DNA of 64,000 nucleotides, taken from the NCBI GenBank assembly GCA_039821555.1, contig JBCBNX010000004.1, forward strand, positions 326,616-390,615, read 5' to 3'. Position numbers and translations under genes: made by a program. Each line of letters opens with the position of its first letter. Positions within the stretch are counted from its first letter, which is position 1. The notes beneath the pieces are model-generated. The model saw only the letters and a program-made list of their open reading frames with translations. It was not told the origin of the DNA and did not search any database. The DNA is from Bacteroidota bacterium (lineage in GTDB: Bacteria; Bacteroidota; Rhodothermia; Rhodothermales; Rubricoccaceae). This document shows, one piece after another, positions 50,476 through 62,309 of the stretch.

Positions 50476-52835
50476 GTCGCCGCTTCCTTGCTGGATACCT
50501 GTTCTTCGGTGGACCTGGTGCTAAGGTGGGCCCGAGCTCGTTCGAATGCCTCGCCGAGTGTATCCATGCGGATGGGCTTGGCGAGGTGCTCGTCCATGCC
50601 AGCTTCGAGGCACGCGGTCACGTCGCTGTCGAAGGCGGCGGAGGTGACGGCGATCACGTAGGGCTGGGGGCCTCCGCGCGCGCGGAGGCGTCGGGTGACT
50701 TCGAGGCCGTCCACGATCGGCATGTGGAGATCCATAAGCACGACGTCGTATGGGTGCGCCGCGAGTAGGTCGAGGGCGTGCTGCCCATCCTCCGCCACGT
50801 CGGCGTCGAAGCCGAGCCAAGTCAGCATCGTTAGCGCGACGATCTGGTTGTTGGGCTCGTCCTCCGCGAGCAACACGCGCAGCGATGAGTCGTCCGGTGG
50901 GCGGGCGGCCTTGATGAGGAGGGGGGGCGGCTCGTCCGCAGGCTCGGTGATGCGGGATGCCACAAACGTGAAGTGGAACGTAGAGCCGGAGCCTGCCTCG
51001 CTTTCGGCCCACACCCGGCCCCCCATCAGCTTGGCGAGGCGCTGGCTGATGGCCAGACCTAAGCCCGTACCGCCATACTTCCGGGTGATCGACGCGTCAG
51101 CCTGCGCAAAGGGCGCGAAGATCGCTTCGAGCTTGTCCGCAGGCACCCCGACGCCGGTATCGCGCACGGTGATATGGTAGCCTAGCTGACCCTCAGGCTC
51201 CTCGTCGCAGTGCACGGAGACGGCGATGCTGCCCTCGTGCGTGAACTTGAGCGCATTCGAGACGAGGTTGAGTACGATTTGGCGAACTCGGTGGGTATCC
51301 CCGACAGCCTGAATGGGCATACCTGATTGCCAATCGAGCGTCATCGCAATGCCTTGCTTCTCCGCGCGAGTCTGGAACAGCCGCACCGTTTCTTGCATGG
51401 TGGCGCGAACGTCGAACGGCACCGACTCGATGTCGATGCGGCCAGCCTCGATTTTCGAGAGGTCCAGGATGTCGTTGAGCAGATGCAGGAGCGTGGTGCC
51501 TGAGGCGTGGATCAGCTCAGCATAGTGGTGCTCCTCCTGGTCGAGCGAAGCGCGTCGCAGCATGTCGGCGAGCCCGAGCACGCCGTTGAGCGGCGTACGG
51601 ATCTCATGGCTCATGTTGGCGAGAAAGGCACTCTTCATCCGCGCCGCTTCCTCGGCGCTCCGCCGTTCTGTCTCGGCGCACCGCCGCGCCGCTTCCGCGA
51701 CGCTCCGTGCTACCTCGGCTTCCTGCTGTGCCGCCTCGGCCTCTTGTTTCGCCCTCTCTGCATCCTCCTTCGCGATGCGCAGCGCGTCCTGAGCGTGCTT
51801 GGCTGCAGTGATGTCGCGGGAGACGCCTACGAGGTACGAAAGACGGCCTGACTCGTCTGGCATGGGCACCTTGGTGGTGAGCAGCCAGCCCCCGTCCGTC
51901 GCTCGCTCTTCATGATCGATGAGTGGTTTGCCCGTGCTGAGTACGCGGAGGTCATCAGAAAGGGTGAGAGCCCCGATCTCAGTAGCCTCCTCGGGAGCAT
52001 CCGTGCGGACACGGCTGTTGAGTTCCGCGTCGGTGACACCAATCGTCTCCTCCGGCGGTATCCCTGGAAAGGCTGCTGCGCTTGCGGTATTGCGTAGAAC
52101 AGCCCGTCCCTCCAGATCTTTCACATAGATGTGATCAGGTACCGTGTCTACGATCGCGTGCAAGAGGCTGTGCTGTTCCTTGAGTTGACCGAGCGTCTGC
52201 TCGGCGCTCGCGACGGCGGGCCGAAAGACGTAGCGCGCCTCAAGCGCGAGGACAATCAGGGTGAGTAGATAGAGAACACTCTCGATCCGGCGGAGACTGT
52301 CCGTACCGACCTGGGCAGCACTGTCTAGCTCGAACACCAGGGCGTCCATCGCCGGCAGAAACGCCTCCGTGCCACGGAGCAAATCGCCTAGGGCTGCATC
52401 GGCGCTCTCATCGTCTCTCGCGTCCAGTGCCAGGACGAACGTATCTACCGCAGCCTCGACGGCCAACACCTCCGCGGAGAGCGCCAGCAGGTGCTCGTTG
52501 AAGTCGGTCTCGCGGAGTCCCCTCAGGCCTCGCGACGCGTCGCCGTCGAGTAGTGCTTCGTGGGTGCTAGTCCAGGCTTCTACCTCAGCACGTAGCTGGT
52601 CTAGCGTCTCGGAGCGATCGGTCTGCAGGCGTGAAGCAAGGGCCAGTTTCGCGATGCGTTGGCTGAGCATGCGTTGCCGTCCCGCGAGGTTGACCTCGGT
52701 CGCATCATCGCTGCGCCGGTCCAACTCGTATTGAATGAGGACCTGGGCGCCCGTGGCAAGGAGCGCGATGAGAGCCAAGGCGAACACATAGCGCCAGGTA
52801 AGTCGCTGTCCTAGTTCAGTAGGGCTAAGTGGCAT
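50472..52835 (-). CDS. Hybrid sensor histidine kinase/response regulator with PilJ-type input and PAS domain
   Basis: The 787-residue protein starts at ATG 52835 (MPLSPTELGQRLTWRYVF). Order: TM1 (VFALALIALLATGAQVLI), a periplasmic helical sensor with NLAGRQRMLSQRIAKLALAS, the motif of type IV-pilus/NarX-type sensors, TM2 (VLYLLTLIVLALEARYVF), PAS (LLHAIVDTVPDHIYVKDLEG, ~residue 225), an Ala/Glu heptad coiled coil (~355-400), HisKA with H410 in ANMSHEIRTPLNGVLGLA, HATPase (RDTGVGVPADKLEAIFAPFA; YGGTGLGLAISQRLA) and a REC domain with D702 in VVLMDLHMPIVDGLEV. It likely passes the phosphate onward through an Hpt protein encoded elsewhere. Confidence 0.94.
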   Translation of the reverse strand: MPLSPTELGQRLTWRYVFALALIALLATGAQVLIQYELDRRSDDATEVNLAGRQRMLSQRIAKLALASRLQTDRSETLDQLRAEVEAWTSTHEALLDGDASRGLRGLRETDFNEHLLALSAEVLAVEAAVDTFVLALDARDDESADAALGDLLRGTEAFLPAMDALVFELDSAAQVGTDSLRRIESVLYLLTLIVLALEARYVFRPAVASAEQTLGQLKEQHSLLHAIVDTVPDHIYVKDLEGRAVLRNTASAAAFPGIPPEETIGVTDAELNSRVRTDAPEEATEIGALTLSDDLRVLSTGKPLIDHEERATDGGWLLTTKVPMPDESGRLSYLVGVSRDITAAKHAQDALRIAKEDAERAKQEAEAAQQEAEVARSVAEAARRCAETERRSAEEAARMKSAFLANMSHEIRTPLNGVLGLADMLRRASLDQEEHHYAELIHASGTTLLHLLNDILDLSKIEAGRIDIESVPFDVRATMQETVRLFQTRAEKQGIAMTLDWQSGMPIQAVGDTHRVRQIVLNLVSNALKFTHEGSIAVSVHCDEEPEGQLGYHITVRDTGVGVPADKLEAIFAPFAQADASITRKYGGTGLGLAISQRLAKLMGGRVWAESEAGSGSTFHFTFVASRITEPADEPPPLLIKAARPPDDSSLRVLLAEDEPNNQIVALTMLTWLGFDADVAEDGQHALDLLAAHPYDVVLMDLHMPIVDGLEVTRRLRARGGPQPYVIAVTSAAFDSDVTACLEAGMDEHLAKPIRMDTLGEAFERARAHLSTRSTEEQVSSKEAAT

Positions 52836-52943
52836 GACAGGGTGATGGTATGGCCCTGTCAGTATCGACCCGCCGTGCACCTCTCTTTAGAGACGCTTAG
52901 CTTCCCGGACCAGACACATCAGAACCAATCCGGGGGCACCGTC

Positions 52944-52983
52944 GCGTGTTGGCTCCGCCGCGTGTTGGCTCCGCCGCGTGTTG
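52944..52983. repeat. 16-bp tandem repeat, 2.5 copies
   Basis: GCGTGTTGGCTCCGCC is repeated head-to-tail two and a half times. Its GCGTGTTG core resembles the GTGTTGC heptad used at 19575 and 20138. Confidence 0.85.
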
Positions 52984-53134
52984 TCAGGCCGAACGCCTTG
53001 CGTCTCTCATTGAGGGCTACGTTCCAGCGTGAGTGGAGACAAGGGGGCAGTATTCGCTTCATGCATGATCTCACACCTCTCTATTCGTGGGCAGTCTCAA
53101 AGCTAGAGAATAGTGGCATTCAGCAGGTCGAGTG

Positions 53135-53163
53135 CCTACGCAGCAGACGCCTACGCAGCAGCG
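53135..53163. repeat. 15-bp direct repeat, two copies
   Basis: CCTACGCAGCAGACG is followed by CCTACGCAGCAGCG in the same intergenic region, upstream-distal to the lipoprotein gene's 3' end. No function apparent. Confidence 0.7.
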
Positions 53164-53318
53164 AATTCGCTCCTGGAAGGCGGATGAGTGCCAGCTTGAG
53201 ACCTAGCTCGCGGAACGAGGCCTTTCAGAACGGGCGACGAATCGAACGCAGCGGGGCAGTACCGAAGCCGCGAGTGGCCATCAGCTCGAGCGCCACTCAG
53301 CGTGAACGCGGCTGGTAC

Positions 53319-53735
53319 CTAGTTGGCTCGGTTGAGCGTCAGCATGACGGGGCCGTTAGCTAGGCCCGACCCCGCGAAGTCGCCATTGATCTCGGTAACC
53401 GCACTGTTCGTGTTGCCGACAAGCGAGCCCTGGAACGGGGCCCGGTCGAAGCGAAGGGTCAAGCTCAAGAACGGCGTCTGGAAGAGCCCCTCGATGATGT
53501 CGAACGAAAGCTCCTCGGTCGGCAATTGCACCACTCCAGTGCCTGTCACGTTGTTGCGTGTGTCAACCACGTTAATCTCGATCGGGAAGACTTGAGACAT
53601 GTCCTGGAGGTTGGTGAGTTCACCCACCCAGCGTCCGGTGACGCCCACGCGTGGATCGTCCTCGCCGCCAGAGTCACAAGCCGCAAGGAAGACGAGGGGC
53701 AGCAGGAGAAGGCCGAGGCGAAAGAGCTTAGACAT
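53319..53735 (-). CDS. Small hypothetical lipoprotein
   Basis: From ATG 53735 (MSKLFRLGLLLLPLVFLAAC) the product has 138 residues with an LAAC lipobox followed by acidic DSGGEDDP, an arrangement favouring surface or outer-membrane sorting in Bacteroidota relatives. The mature domain is beta-rich (VTGRWVGELTNLQDMSQVFP; LSLTLRFDRAPFQGSLVG), a lipocalin/META-like small barrel in appearance, but I cannot name the family. It lies 72 bp after the haloperoxidase-like gene in the same direction and may belong to the SusD/FG-GAP locus. Confidence 0.75.
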   Translation of the reverse strand: MSKLFRLGLLLLPLVFLAACDSGGEDDPRVGVTGRWVGELTNLQDMSQVFPIEINVVDTRNNVTGTGVVQLPTEELSFDIIEGLFQTPFLSLTLRFDRAPFQGSLVGNTNSAVTEINGDFAGSGLANGPVMLTLNRAN

Positions 53736-53807
53736 GAGCAGTGGTGGTGGGAAAAGCAGCCGAAGGGCAAAAGACAAGGTAGGCCCGCCTCGCCTTCGGG
53801 GTGAGGA

Positions 53808-55202
53808 TTACTGGGTGGCCAGCGTAGGAACGCGCGTCTGAAGCCGCTCGACGACGTGGCGGCCGACGTTGCGTCCCTGCTTGAGGCCTTCGTCGGCGGC
53901 GAAGCGGTAGTGGATGCCGCCGTAGAGCCGGCTGATGGCAGCTTCCTCGGCCGCCACACTGAACGAAGGGAAGTCGCGGACGGGGAGGCCGTACTCGACT
54001 TCGGTGGTGTCCGAGAAGGCAAAGTCGTCGCCAAAGTAGTCCGTCAGCACGACTGAGGCGGCGGCGGAAATGACGCTATGGCCGCTCGTGTATTCGGGGA
54101 AGGGCGGCGTCTGGAGCACCGGCACCCACGCGTCGTCGATGTGGGCGTTGATAACCGTCTCCGGGCGGATGAGGTTGCTGCGGTACTTCTCGTCCCACGC
54201 GCTGATGAAGGCGTCCGAGAGGGCGATAGCGGTGCGCGTGTAGGCCTCGGCGGTCGCGGCGAAGTCGTCGCCGCGCATGCGGCTGGCGATGGCCGCGATG
54301 CCAACCCAGTGCCCCCCCGGGGTGAGCTTCTTCGTGGCAAACATGGCATGGCCGCGCGTGTGCATCACGTAGGGATTGCAGTCCCAGAAGCTCGCAATCG
54401 CCCGCTGCTCCTCCGTGATGGTGGCGCCGATCTGGTAGACCTCCTGGGCCTGCCGGAAAAACTCGCTGGCATGGTCTAAGCTGTACGGCGGCGGTGGCGG
54501 CGGTGCGAACTGGTCGGCTGTTTCGAGAGCAAAGGGACGGATCTGACTCCAACTCGGCTCGACGCCGTCCATGTAGGCGGGCGGCGTCGGGACCCAACGC
54601 CCGGGCTCGTCGGTGACGGTGTAGGTCGGAGCGCTCCGGGTCTCGCGGTAGCCATCCGTGTTCACCCAGGCTAGGATGTGCTGCGCTACAGCGTCGCCGT
54701 AGGCCAGCGAGGCCTCCACGAGCGCTTCCGGCAGCGCGGCACGCGCCTCGGCCTCCATCGCCTCCTGGCGCACCGCGATCTCAGCCGGTGAGAAGACCAG
54801 AGCTTCGGCCACCGTGTAGGCGGCCTGCGTCGCGGCGAGTGGATGGTGAATCTCTGCATCCGCTGGGGAAGCCGGTACGGCCTCTAGCTCGGCGACCTGG
54901 CCTGCGAGCGAGCGAAGGTCCGGCGTGTCAGGCACCATCGCCTCGTAGGCGGCAATGGTCGTGTAGGCATACGCACGGGCGGCCTGGGGCGGGCTAAAGA
55001 TGTCCCGGATCATCACGTCCGTGAGATGCTTCACTGCTGCGTGCAGCAACTCCGGGTCCGACGCCGTCTCCAGCGCCACGGGGTCAACGGGTTTCGGGGC
55101 AGGCTCCTCGCACGCGGAGAGAACGCCGAAGGCGCACAGCAAGGGCAGCATAAACAGGACGCGACGGAGCATAGTCGGACGGAGCATGGTCGGACGAGGC
55201 AT
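53808..55202 (-). CDS. Vanadium-dependent haloperoxidase/PAP2-superfamily lipoprotein
   Basis: Three in-frame ATGs (55202, 55187, 55172) result from a 15-bp tandem repeat; MLRRVLFMLPLLCAFGVLSAC at the last gives the best lipoprotein signal (LSAC), 454 residues. The PAP2/vanadate-binding triad is complete: KYRSNLIRP (K-x6-RP), PEYTSGHSV (SGH with the acid-base His) and SRLYGGIHYRFAADEG (SR-x5-H). Members oxidise halides with peroxide when vanadate is bound, or act as phosphatases; the phosphatase alternative cannot be excluded from sequence. It is the third gene of a co-directional set behind two FG-GAP giants, 53 bp after the nearer one. Confidence 0.88.
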   Translation of the reverse strand: MPRPTMLRPTMLRRVLFMLPLLCAFGVLSACEEPAPKPVDPVALETASDPELLHAAVKHLTDVMIRDIFSPPQAARAYAYTTIAAYEAMVPDTPDLRSLAGQVAELEAVPASPADAEIHHPLAATQAAYTVAEALVFSPAEIAVRQEAMEAEARAALPEALVEASLAYGDAVAQHILAWVNTDGYRETRSAPTYTVTDEPGRWVPTPPAYMDGVEPSWSQIRPFALETADQFAPPPPPPYSLDHASEFFRQAQEVYQIGATITEEQRAIASFWDCNPYVMHTRGHAMFATKKLTPGGHWVGIAAIASRMRGDDFAATAEAYTRTAIALSDAFISAWDEKYRSNLIRPETVINAHIDDAWVPVLQTPPFPEYTSGHSVISAAASVVLTDYFGDDFAFSDTTEVEYGLPVRDFPSFSVAAEEAAISRLYGGIHYRFAADEGLKQGRNVGRHVVERLQTRVPTLATQ

Positions 55203-55210
55203 GGTCGGAC
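55166..55210. repeat. 15-bp tandem triplicate carrying start codons
   Basis: Three units of the form GGAGCATGGTCGGAC (plus strand), the first with CATA for CATG and the third starting GAGGC, overlap the beginning of the haloperoxidase-like gene. The units supply ATGs at 55202 and 55187 on the minus strand, followed in frame by 55172. Confidence 0.85.
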
Positions 55211-55255
55211 GAGTCAGAGCGGTTGGGATACGATCAGGCGATCAAACGAGTCGGG

Positions 55256-58200
55256 CTATCGAGCCGCAAAGGCACCCCTCCTGCCAGTAGCGCGGAGCAC
55301 GAGCGGAGAGGCGTTGTTGCGGGCGGCGAGTATGTGCATGGTGCCGCGTTGGTTCGTAAACAATGAGAGTTCACGAACTTCGCCGGGGAGCACGACGCCG
55401 CTTTCTGCGAGATCTACGGCTTCGAAATTGGACGGACCGCCGCGTCCCGTGCCGCGCAGGAGCACGCCGAAGCCAGCCGCTTCCTGGCCGCGGTCAGGGC
55501 GGACGCCGGTGAAGTTGCCCGCGAGGAGCACGTCGAGGTGGCCGTCGCCGTTGTGGTCGCCGGGGAGAATGCTGAACGCTGGGGCAAACTGGGCGGGCCG
55601 CGGCAGCGTGTGCTGTGTGAAAGAGCCAGCGCCGTCATTCTCCAGCCATACCGACCCAAGCATGTCGGCTTCGAGCACGTCTGCGTTTGCCATGGCACCG
55701 GGACCGAACAGTTCGCTCACCTCGCGGCCGCCATAGGTGACGAAGTCGGGGTACTCGCGCCGGAGCGTGGCAAACTGGCTCTTGAGCTGGTCTAGGGAAG
55801 CATACGGGTACTCGCGCCCATCACGCACCGTAGTCAGCAGGCTCTCGGTGCTCCCGTCGCCGTCAAGGTCGCCAACGTAGAGACGCGCAGGCTCGCCGAT
55901 CTGGGCGTGGATCATCGAGTTGAAGCCGAGGTTGCCCGCGATGAGATCGAGGTCACCATCCGCGTCGACGTCAGCGGCAGCGAGGCTGTGCCATAGGCCG
56001 GTGGCACCGCGCGCTTGTGGTGTGAGCGTACCGCCGTCGTTGAAGAACAGCCTGACGCGCATCCACTCGCCAGCCACAGCTAAGTCGAGGTCGCTGTCGC
56101 CGTCGAAGTCGGCCCAGACGGCATCGGCGAGGAGGCCCGCCTGCGACAAGTCTGGGGCTGCGTCGGGAGTCACATCCGTAAAACGCCCGGTACCGTCGTT
56201 CTCCAACAGAAAGCTGGGCGGGATGACGCCATACTCGCGGGGTGTCGTGCTGCTACCCACGAACAGGTCGAGGTCGCCGTCGCCGTCGTAGTCGCCGGGC
56301 GCGACGACGCTTCCGTTGGCGAACACAGCCGGTAGTGCCTCCAAGTCACGCATGAACGTGCCGCCGTCGTTGCGGTAGAGCCGGTCGCGCAGCGCATCGG
56401 ACGTGCCCCAGAATTCGTTGCCACCCGAGACGACGTAAAGGTCGAGGTCGCCATCGTTGTCGGCGTCGAAGAGCGTAGCGTCCACGTCCTCGGCGAGGCT
56501 ATCCGCGCGGAACGCTGGGACATCTACAGGGAGGAACGAGCCGTCTGGCTGCTGGCGGAGCAGCGACGCCGCCTGGTGCTTCGCGCCGCCAAAGACAAGG
56601 TCGTCGAGTCCGTCGCCGTCCACGTCGCCCACGGCCGCCGCCGGGCCGTCCGTCGAACGCTTGTGTGGCATGAGCTTCTCCCGGTTGAAGTCGACGAAGT
56701 CATTCTCCTCGTGAGTGAAGGGGATCGCGTCGTCCACGACCGTAAACAGCGGAGTCGACCGCCGAGGCACAGGAGCCGTGTCGGTGGCGTCGGCGTAGCG
56801 CAGCGTGAGCCGCTGGTCGGCGTCGATGTCGGTCATTGACTGCGTGCGTCCGTCGGGCCAGCGGACGGTCAGCGTGTCGACCGTAGAGGCTACGCCAAGG
56901 CCAAAGTGCAGGAGTGGCTCCACAGAAGACTGGAAGCCGCGTGTCGGCATCAGCTCTGCGACTTGCTGCTTGGTGCCAGCCGTGACAACTCGGACGTTCG
57001 TGCCTACTCCCAGAGGGTTCTCCGCCGGGCCGACGAGCGCCACGGACAGCGCGTGGACGGTAAGGCCTTGCCAGTTTGGTAGTCCAGCGGCCTGGTTCTC
57101 GTAGATCGACGCTACGGCGTTGACGTTGTTGACGACAAGGTCGAGGTCGCCGTCGCTGTCGAGGTCGGCGTAGGCAGCGCCGTTCGAGAAGCCGGCCTCG
57201 TCGAGCCCCCATTTTTCGGCGACGTCCTCGAAGCGGAGCAGGCCGTCGTTGCGGAACGCCGCGTTCGGGATCGGCACCCGCGGCATCTTGTCGAGTAGCG
57301 CGAGGATGCTCTCATCGGTACCCTGCTGGAGCGCGATCTGCGCATCGGCGCTCGCGACGTAGTTGATGTAGTCGAGGTCGTTGGGGCGGCGGAAGATGCC
57401 GTTCGTGATGAAGAGGTCCTTGTGCCCGTCGAGGTCGAAGTCGGCGAAGAGGGCGGCCCAACTCCAGTCGGTGGCCGCCGTGCCTGCGAGCGGCGCGATG
57501 TCCGAGAAACGCGGGACGCCGTCCGTAGCGACGCCACGGTTGAGCTGGAGCGTGTTGCGAGCGAGTTGGTGATGGTAGCCGAGGCTGCGCTTGAGCTCGT
57601 AGAGCGTGAACGTGTCGCCGTCGTCGGAGGTCTTGCGGATAGCCTCGTCGTCGGGCAGCATGTCGAGGACGGCGAGGTCAATGCGCCCGTCGTTATCGAG
57701 GTCGGCGGCGTCGGCGCCCATCGAGAAGGTGCTCGTGTGCGCCATCGCCGTCTGGATGACTTCGCGGAACGTGCCGTCCTGGTTGTTGAGGTAGAGGAGG
57801 TCGTTCTCGTGGAAGTCGTTGCCGATGTAAAGATCAGGCCAGCCGTCGCCGTTAAAGTCGGCGACGGCGGTGGAGAGGCCATAGCCCGCCGCGCCACTAC
57901 GGATGCTTGCCTCCTGGCTGACCTCGGTGAAGCGCGGGCCGTTCGGCGTGGCGTCGTTGCGGAGCAGCCGGTCGCCCGCGCGTTCGTGGCGGGTGCGGAC
58001 GAGTTCGGCGCGCTTATAGGTGCGCTCGGTGTGCGTCGAGTGGTTGAGGAGGTAGGCGTCGAGGTCGCCGTCGCGGTCGTAGTCGAAGAACGTGGCGTGC
58101 GTCGCGTAGCCTTCGAAATCGAGGCCGTAGGTGTCGGCTTGCTCGGTGAAACGCAGCACGCCGTCGTCGCCGTGCCCTTCGTTGATAAACAGCTCGTTGC

Positions 58201-58639
58201 GCCCGGACCGGTCTAGGTAGCCGCCCACGTTCATCACGTAGAGATCGAGCCGCCCGTCGGCGTTCACGTCGACCATCGTCACCCCCGTGGACCAGTTGCC
58301 GAGCCCGCCAACGCCTGCCTGGTCCGTGACGTCCTCAAAGCGGATGGGGCCGTTAGCCTGCGTACGGTTCAGGTACAGCCGGTTCTCCTGCTCGTTGGCC
58401 GTGAAGAAGAGGTCGGGGCGCTCGTCGCCGTCCACGTCGCCAACGGCCACGCCGCCGCCGTTGTAGTAGTACGGATAGTCGATGATGTTGAACGACGCAG
58501 CCTCGGCGAGGGGGTTGGTGAACGTCACGCCGGTGGCGCTCGGATCAAGGCGCTCGAAGAGGGGCGCTTCGCTGGACGCGCCGCAGCCGAGGGACACGAG
58601 GGACGCACTCAGCACGAGCGCGCGGACAAACGGGGGCAT
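55256..58639 (-). CDS. FG-GAP/VCBS repeat and ASPIC/UnbV (CRTAC1-like) giant lipoprotein
   Basis: The 1127-residue protein has a lipoprotein signal (VRALVLSASLVSLGCGASSE). About a dozen calcium-binding FG-GAP/VCBS repeats show the DxDxDGxxD pattern (VAVGDVDGDERPDLFF; DYDRDGDLDAYLLN; DLDSDGDLDLVVNNV). An ASPIC/UnbV domain lies in the middle (LGVGTNVRVVTAGTKQQ; RGFQSSVEPLLHFGLG; TLTVRWPDGRTQSM, ~residues 530-625) and a second FG-GAP set follows. The fold is an integrin-like beta-propeller pair, probably displayed on the surface. It is 38% or more similar by eye to the next gene upstream, a tandem paralogue, and is followed by the haloperoxidase-like gene. Confidence 0.92.
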   Translation of the reverse strand: MPPFVRALVLSASLVSLGCGASSEAPLFERLDPSATGVTFTNPLAEAASFNIIDYPYYYNGGGVAVGDVDGDERPDLFFTANEQENRLYLNRTQANGPIRFEDVTDQAGVGGLGNWSTGVTMVDVNADGRLDLYVMNVGGYLDRSGRNELFINEGHGDDGVLRFTEQADTYGLDFEGYATHATFFDYDRDGDLDAYLLNHSTHTERTYKRAELVRTRHERAGDRLLRNDATPNGPRFTEVSQEASIRSGAAGYGLSTAVADFNGDGWPDLYIGNDFHENDLLYLNNQDGTFREVIQTAMAHTSTFSMGADAADLDNDGRIDLAVLDMLPDDEAIRKTSDDGDTFTLYELKRSLGYHHQLARNTLQLNRGVATDGVPRFSDIAPLAGTAATDWSWAALFADFDLDGHKDLFITNGIFRRPNDLDYINYVASADAQIALQQGTDESILALLDKMPRVPIPNAAFRNDGLLRFEDVAEKWGLDEAGFSNGAAYADLDSDGDLDLVVNNVNAVASIYENQAAGLPNWQGLTVHALSVALVGPAENPLGVGTNVRVVTAGTKQQVAELMPTRGFQSSVEPLLHFGLGVASTVDTLTVRWPDGRTQSMTDIDADQRLTLRYADATDTAPVPRRSTPLFTVVDDAIPFTHEENDFVDFNREKLMPHKRSTDGPAAAVGDVDGDGLDDLVFGGAKHQAASLLRQQPDGSFLPVDVPAFRADSLAEDVDATLFDADNDGDLDLYVVSGGNEFWGTSDALRDRLYRNDGGTFMRDLEALPAVFANGSVVAPGDYDGDGDLDLFVGSSTTPREYGVIPPSFLLENDGTGRFTDVTPDAAPDLSQAGLLADAVWADFDGDSDLDLAVAGEWMRVRLFFNDGGTLTPQARGATGLWHSLAAADVDADGDLDLIAGNLGFNSMIHAQIGEPARLYVGDLDGDGSTESLLTTVRDGREYPYASLDQLKSQFATLRREYPDFVTYGGREVSELFGPGAMANADVLEADMLGSVWLENDGAGSFTQHTLPRPAQFAPAFSILPGDHNGDGHLDVLLAGNFTGVRPDRGQEAAGFGVLLRGTGRGGPSNFEAVDLAESGVVLPGEVRELSLFTNQRGTMHILAARNNASPLVLRATGRRGAFAAR

Positions 58640-58707
58640 GGGAGGGGGCTCAGTCAGGCGAGGAGTGGCGAGGCAACCGATGGAGACGAGTGGGCCCGGC
58701 GAAGGGG

Positions 58708-62106
<3,399 letters not shown>

Positions 62107-62245
62107 GGGGGAGCAGGCGTGGTGGTGGAAGCTGCGGGGGAACGCACGACTGGGGGCACAAGGTGTCGGCTTGGAAGCGTTTTCACGGGGGCTCCATACC
62201 GTTGTGGTGGGTGCGAAGGCTCCGTGCTCAACCCCCTCATAAACA

Positions 62246-62278
62246 AGCGGCCCCGCCAGAAGTCCTGGCGGGGCCGCT
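62246..62278 (-). terminator. Strong hairpin terminator after susD
   Basis: AGCGGCCCCGCCAG and CTGGCGGGGCCGCT form a perfect 14-bp stem with a 5-nt loop; on the minus strand it is followed by TGTTTATG. It lies 31 bp past the SusD stop and before the FG-GAP genes. It should end or attenuate the SusC/D transcript, allowing partial read-through. Confidence 0.8.
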
Positions 62279-62309
62279 CGGGTCTTGCTAGAGACCAGGG
62301 TCCAACGGC

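Larger units (their letters stand above)
52836..53318. other. 483-bp intergenic region without a convincing gene
   Basis: The spacer between the hybrid kinase start and the small lipoprotein stop has lower coding character than the surroundings. A 173-codon frame on the plus strand (52842-53363) is Arg/Ser-rich, has no recognisable domain and runs into the lipoprotein gene antisense, so I do not accept it. The region contains a 16-bp tandem repeat (52944-52983) and a 15-bp repeat (53135-53163). The kinase promoter must lie near its right end. Confidence 0.55.

Noticed and set aside
52842..53363. 173-codon plus-strand frame in the kinase/lipoprotein spacer
   Set aside because: Arg/Ser-rich with no recognisable fold, includes translated tandem repeats and overlaps the antisense lipoprotein gene.
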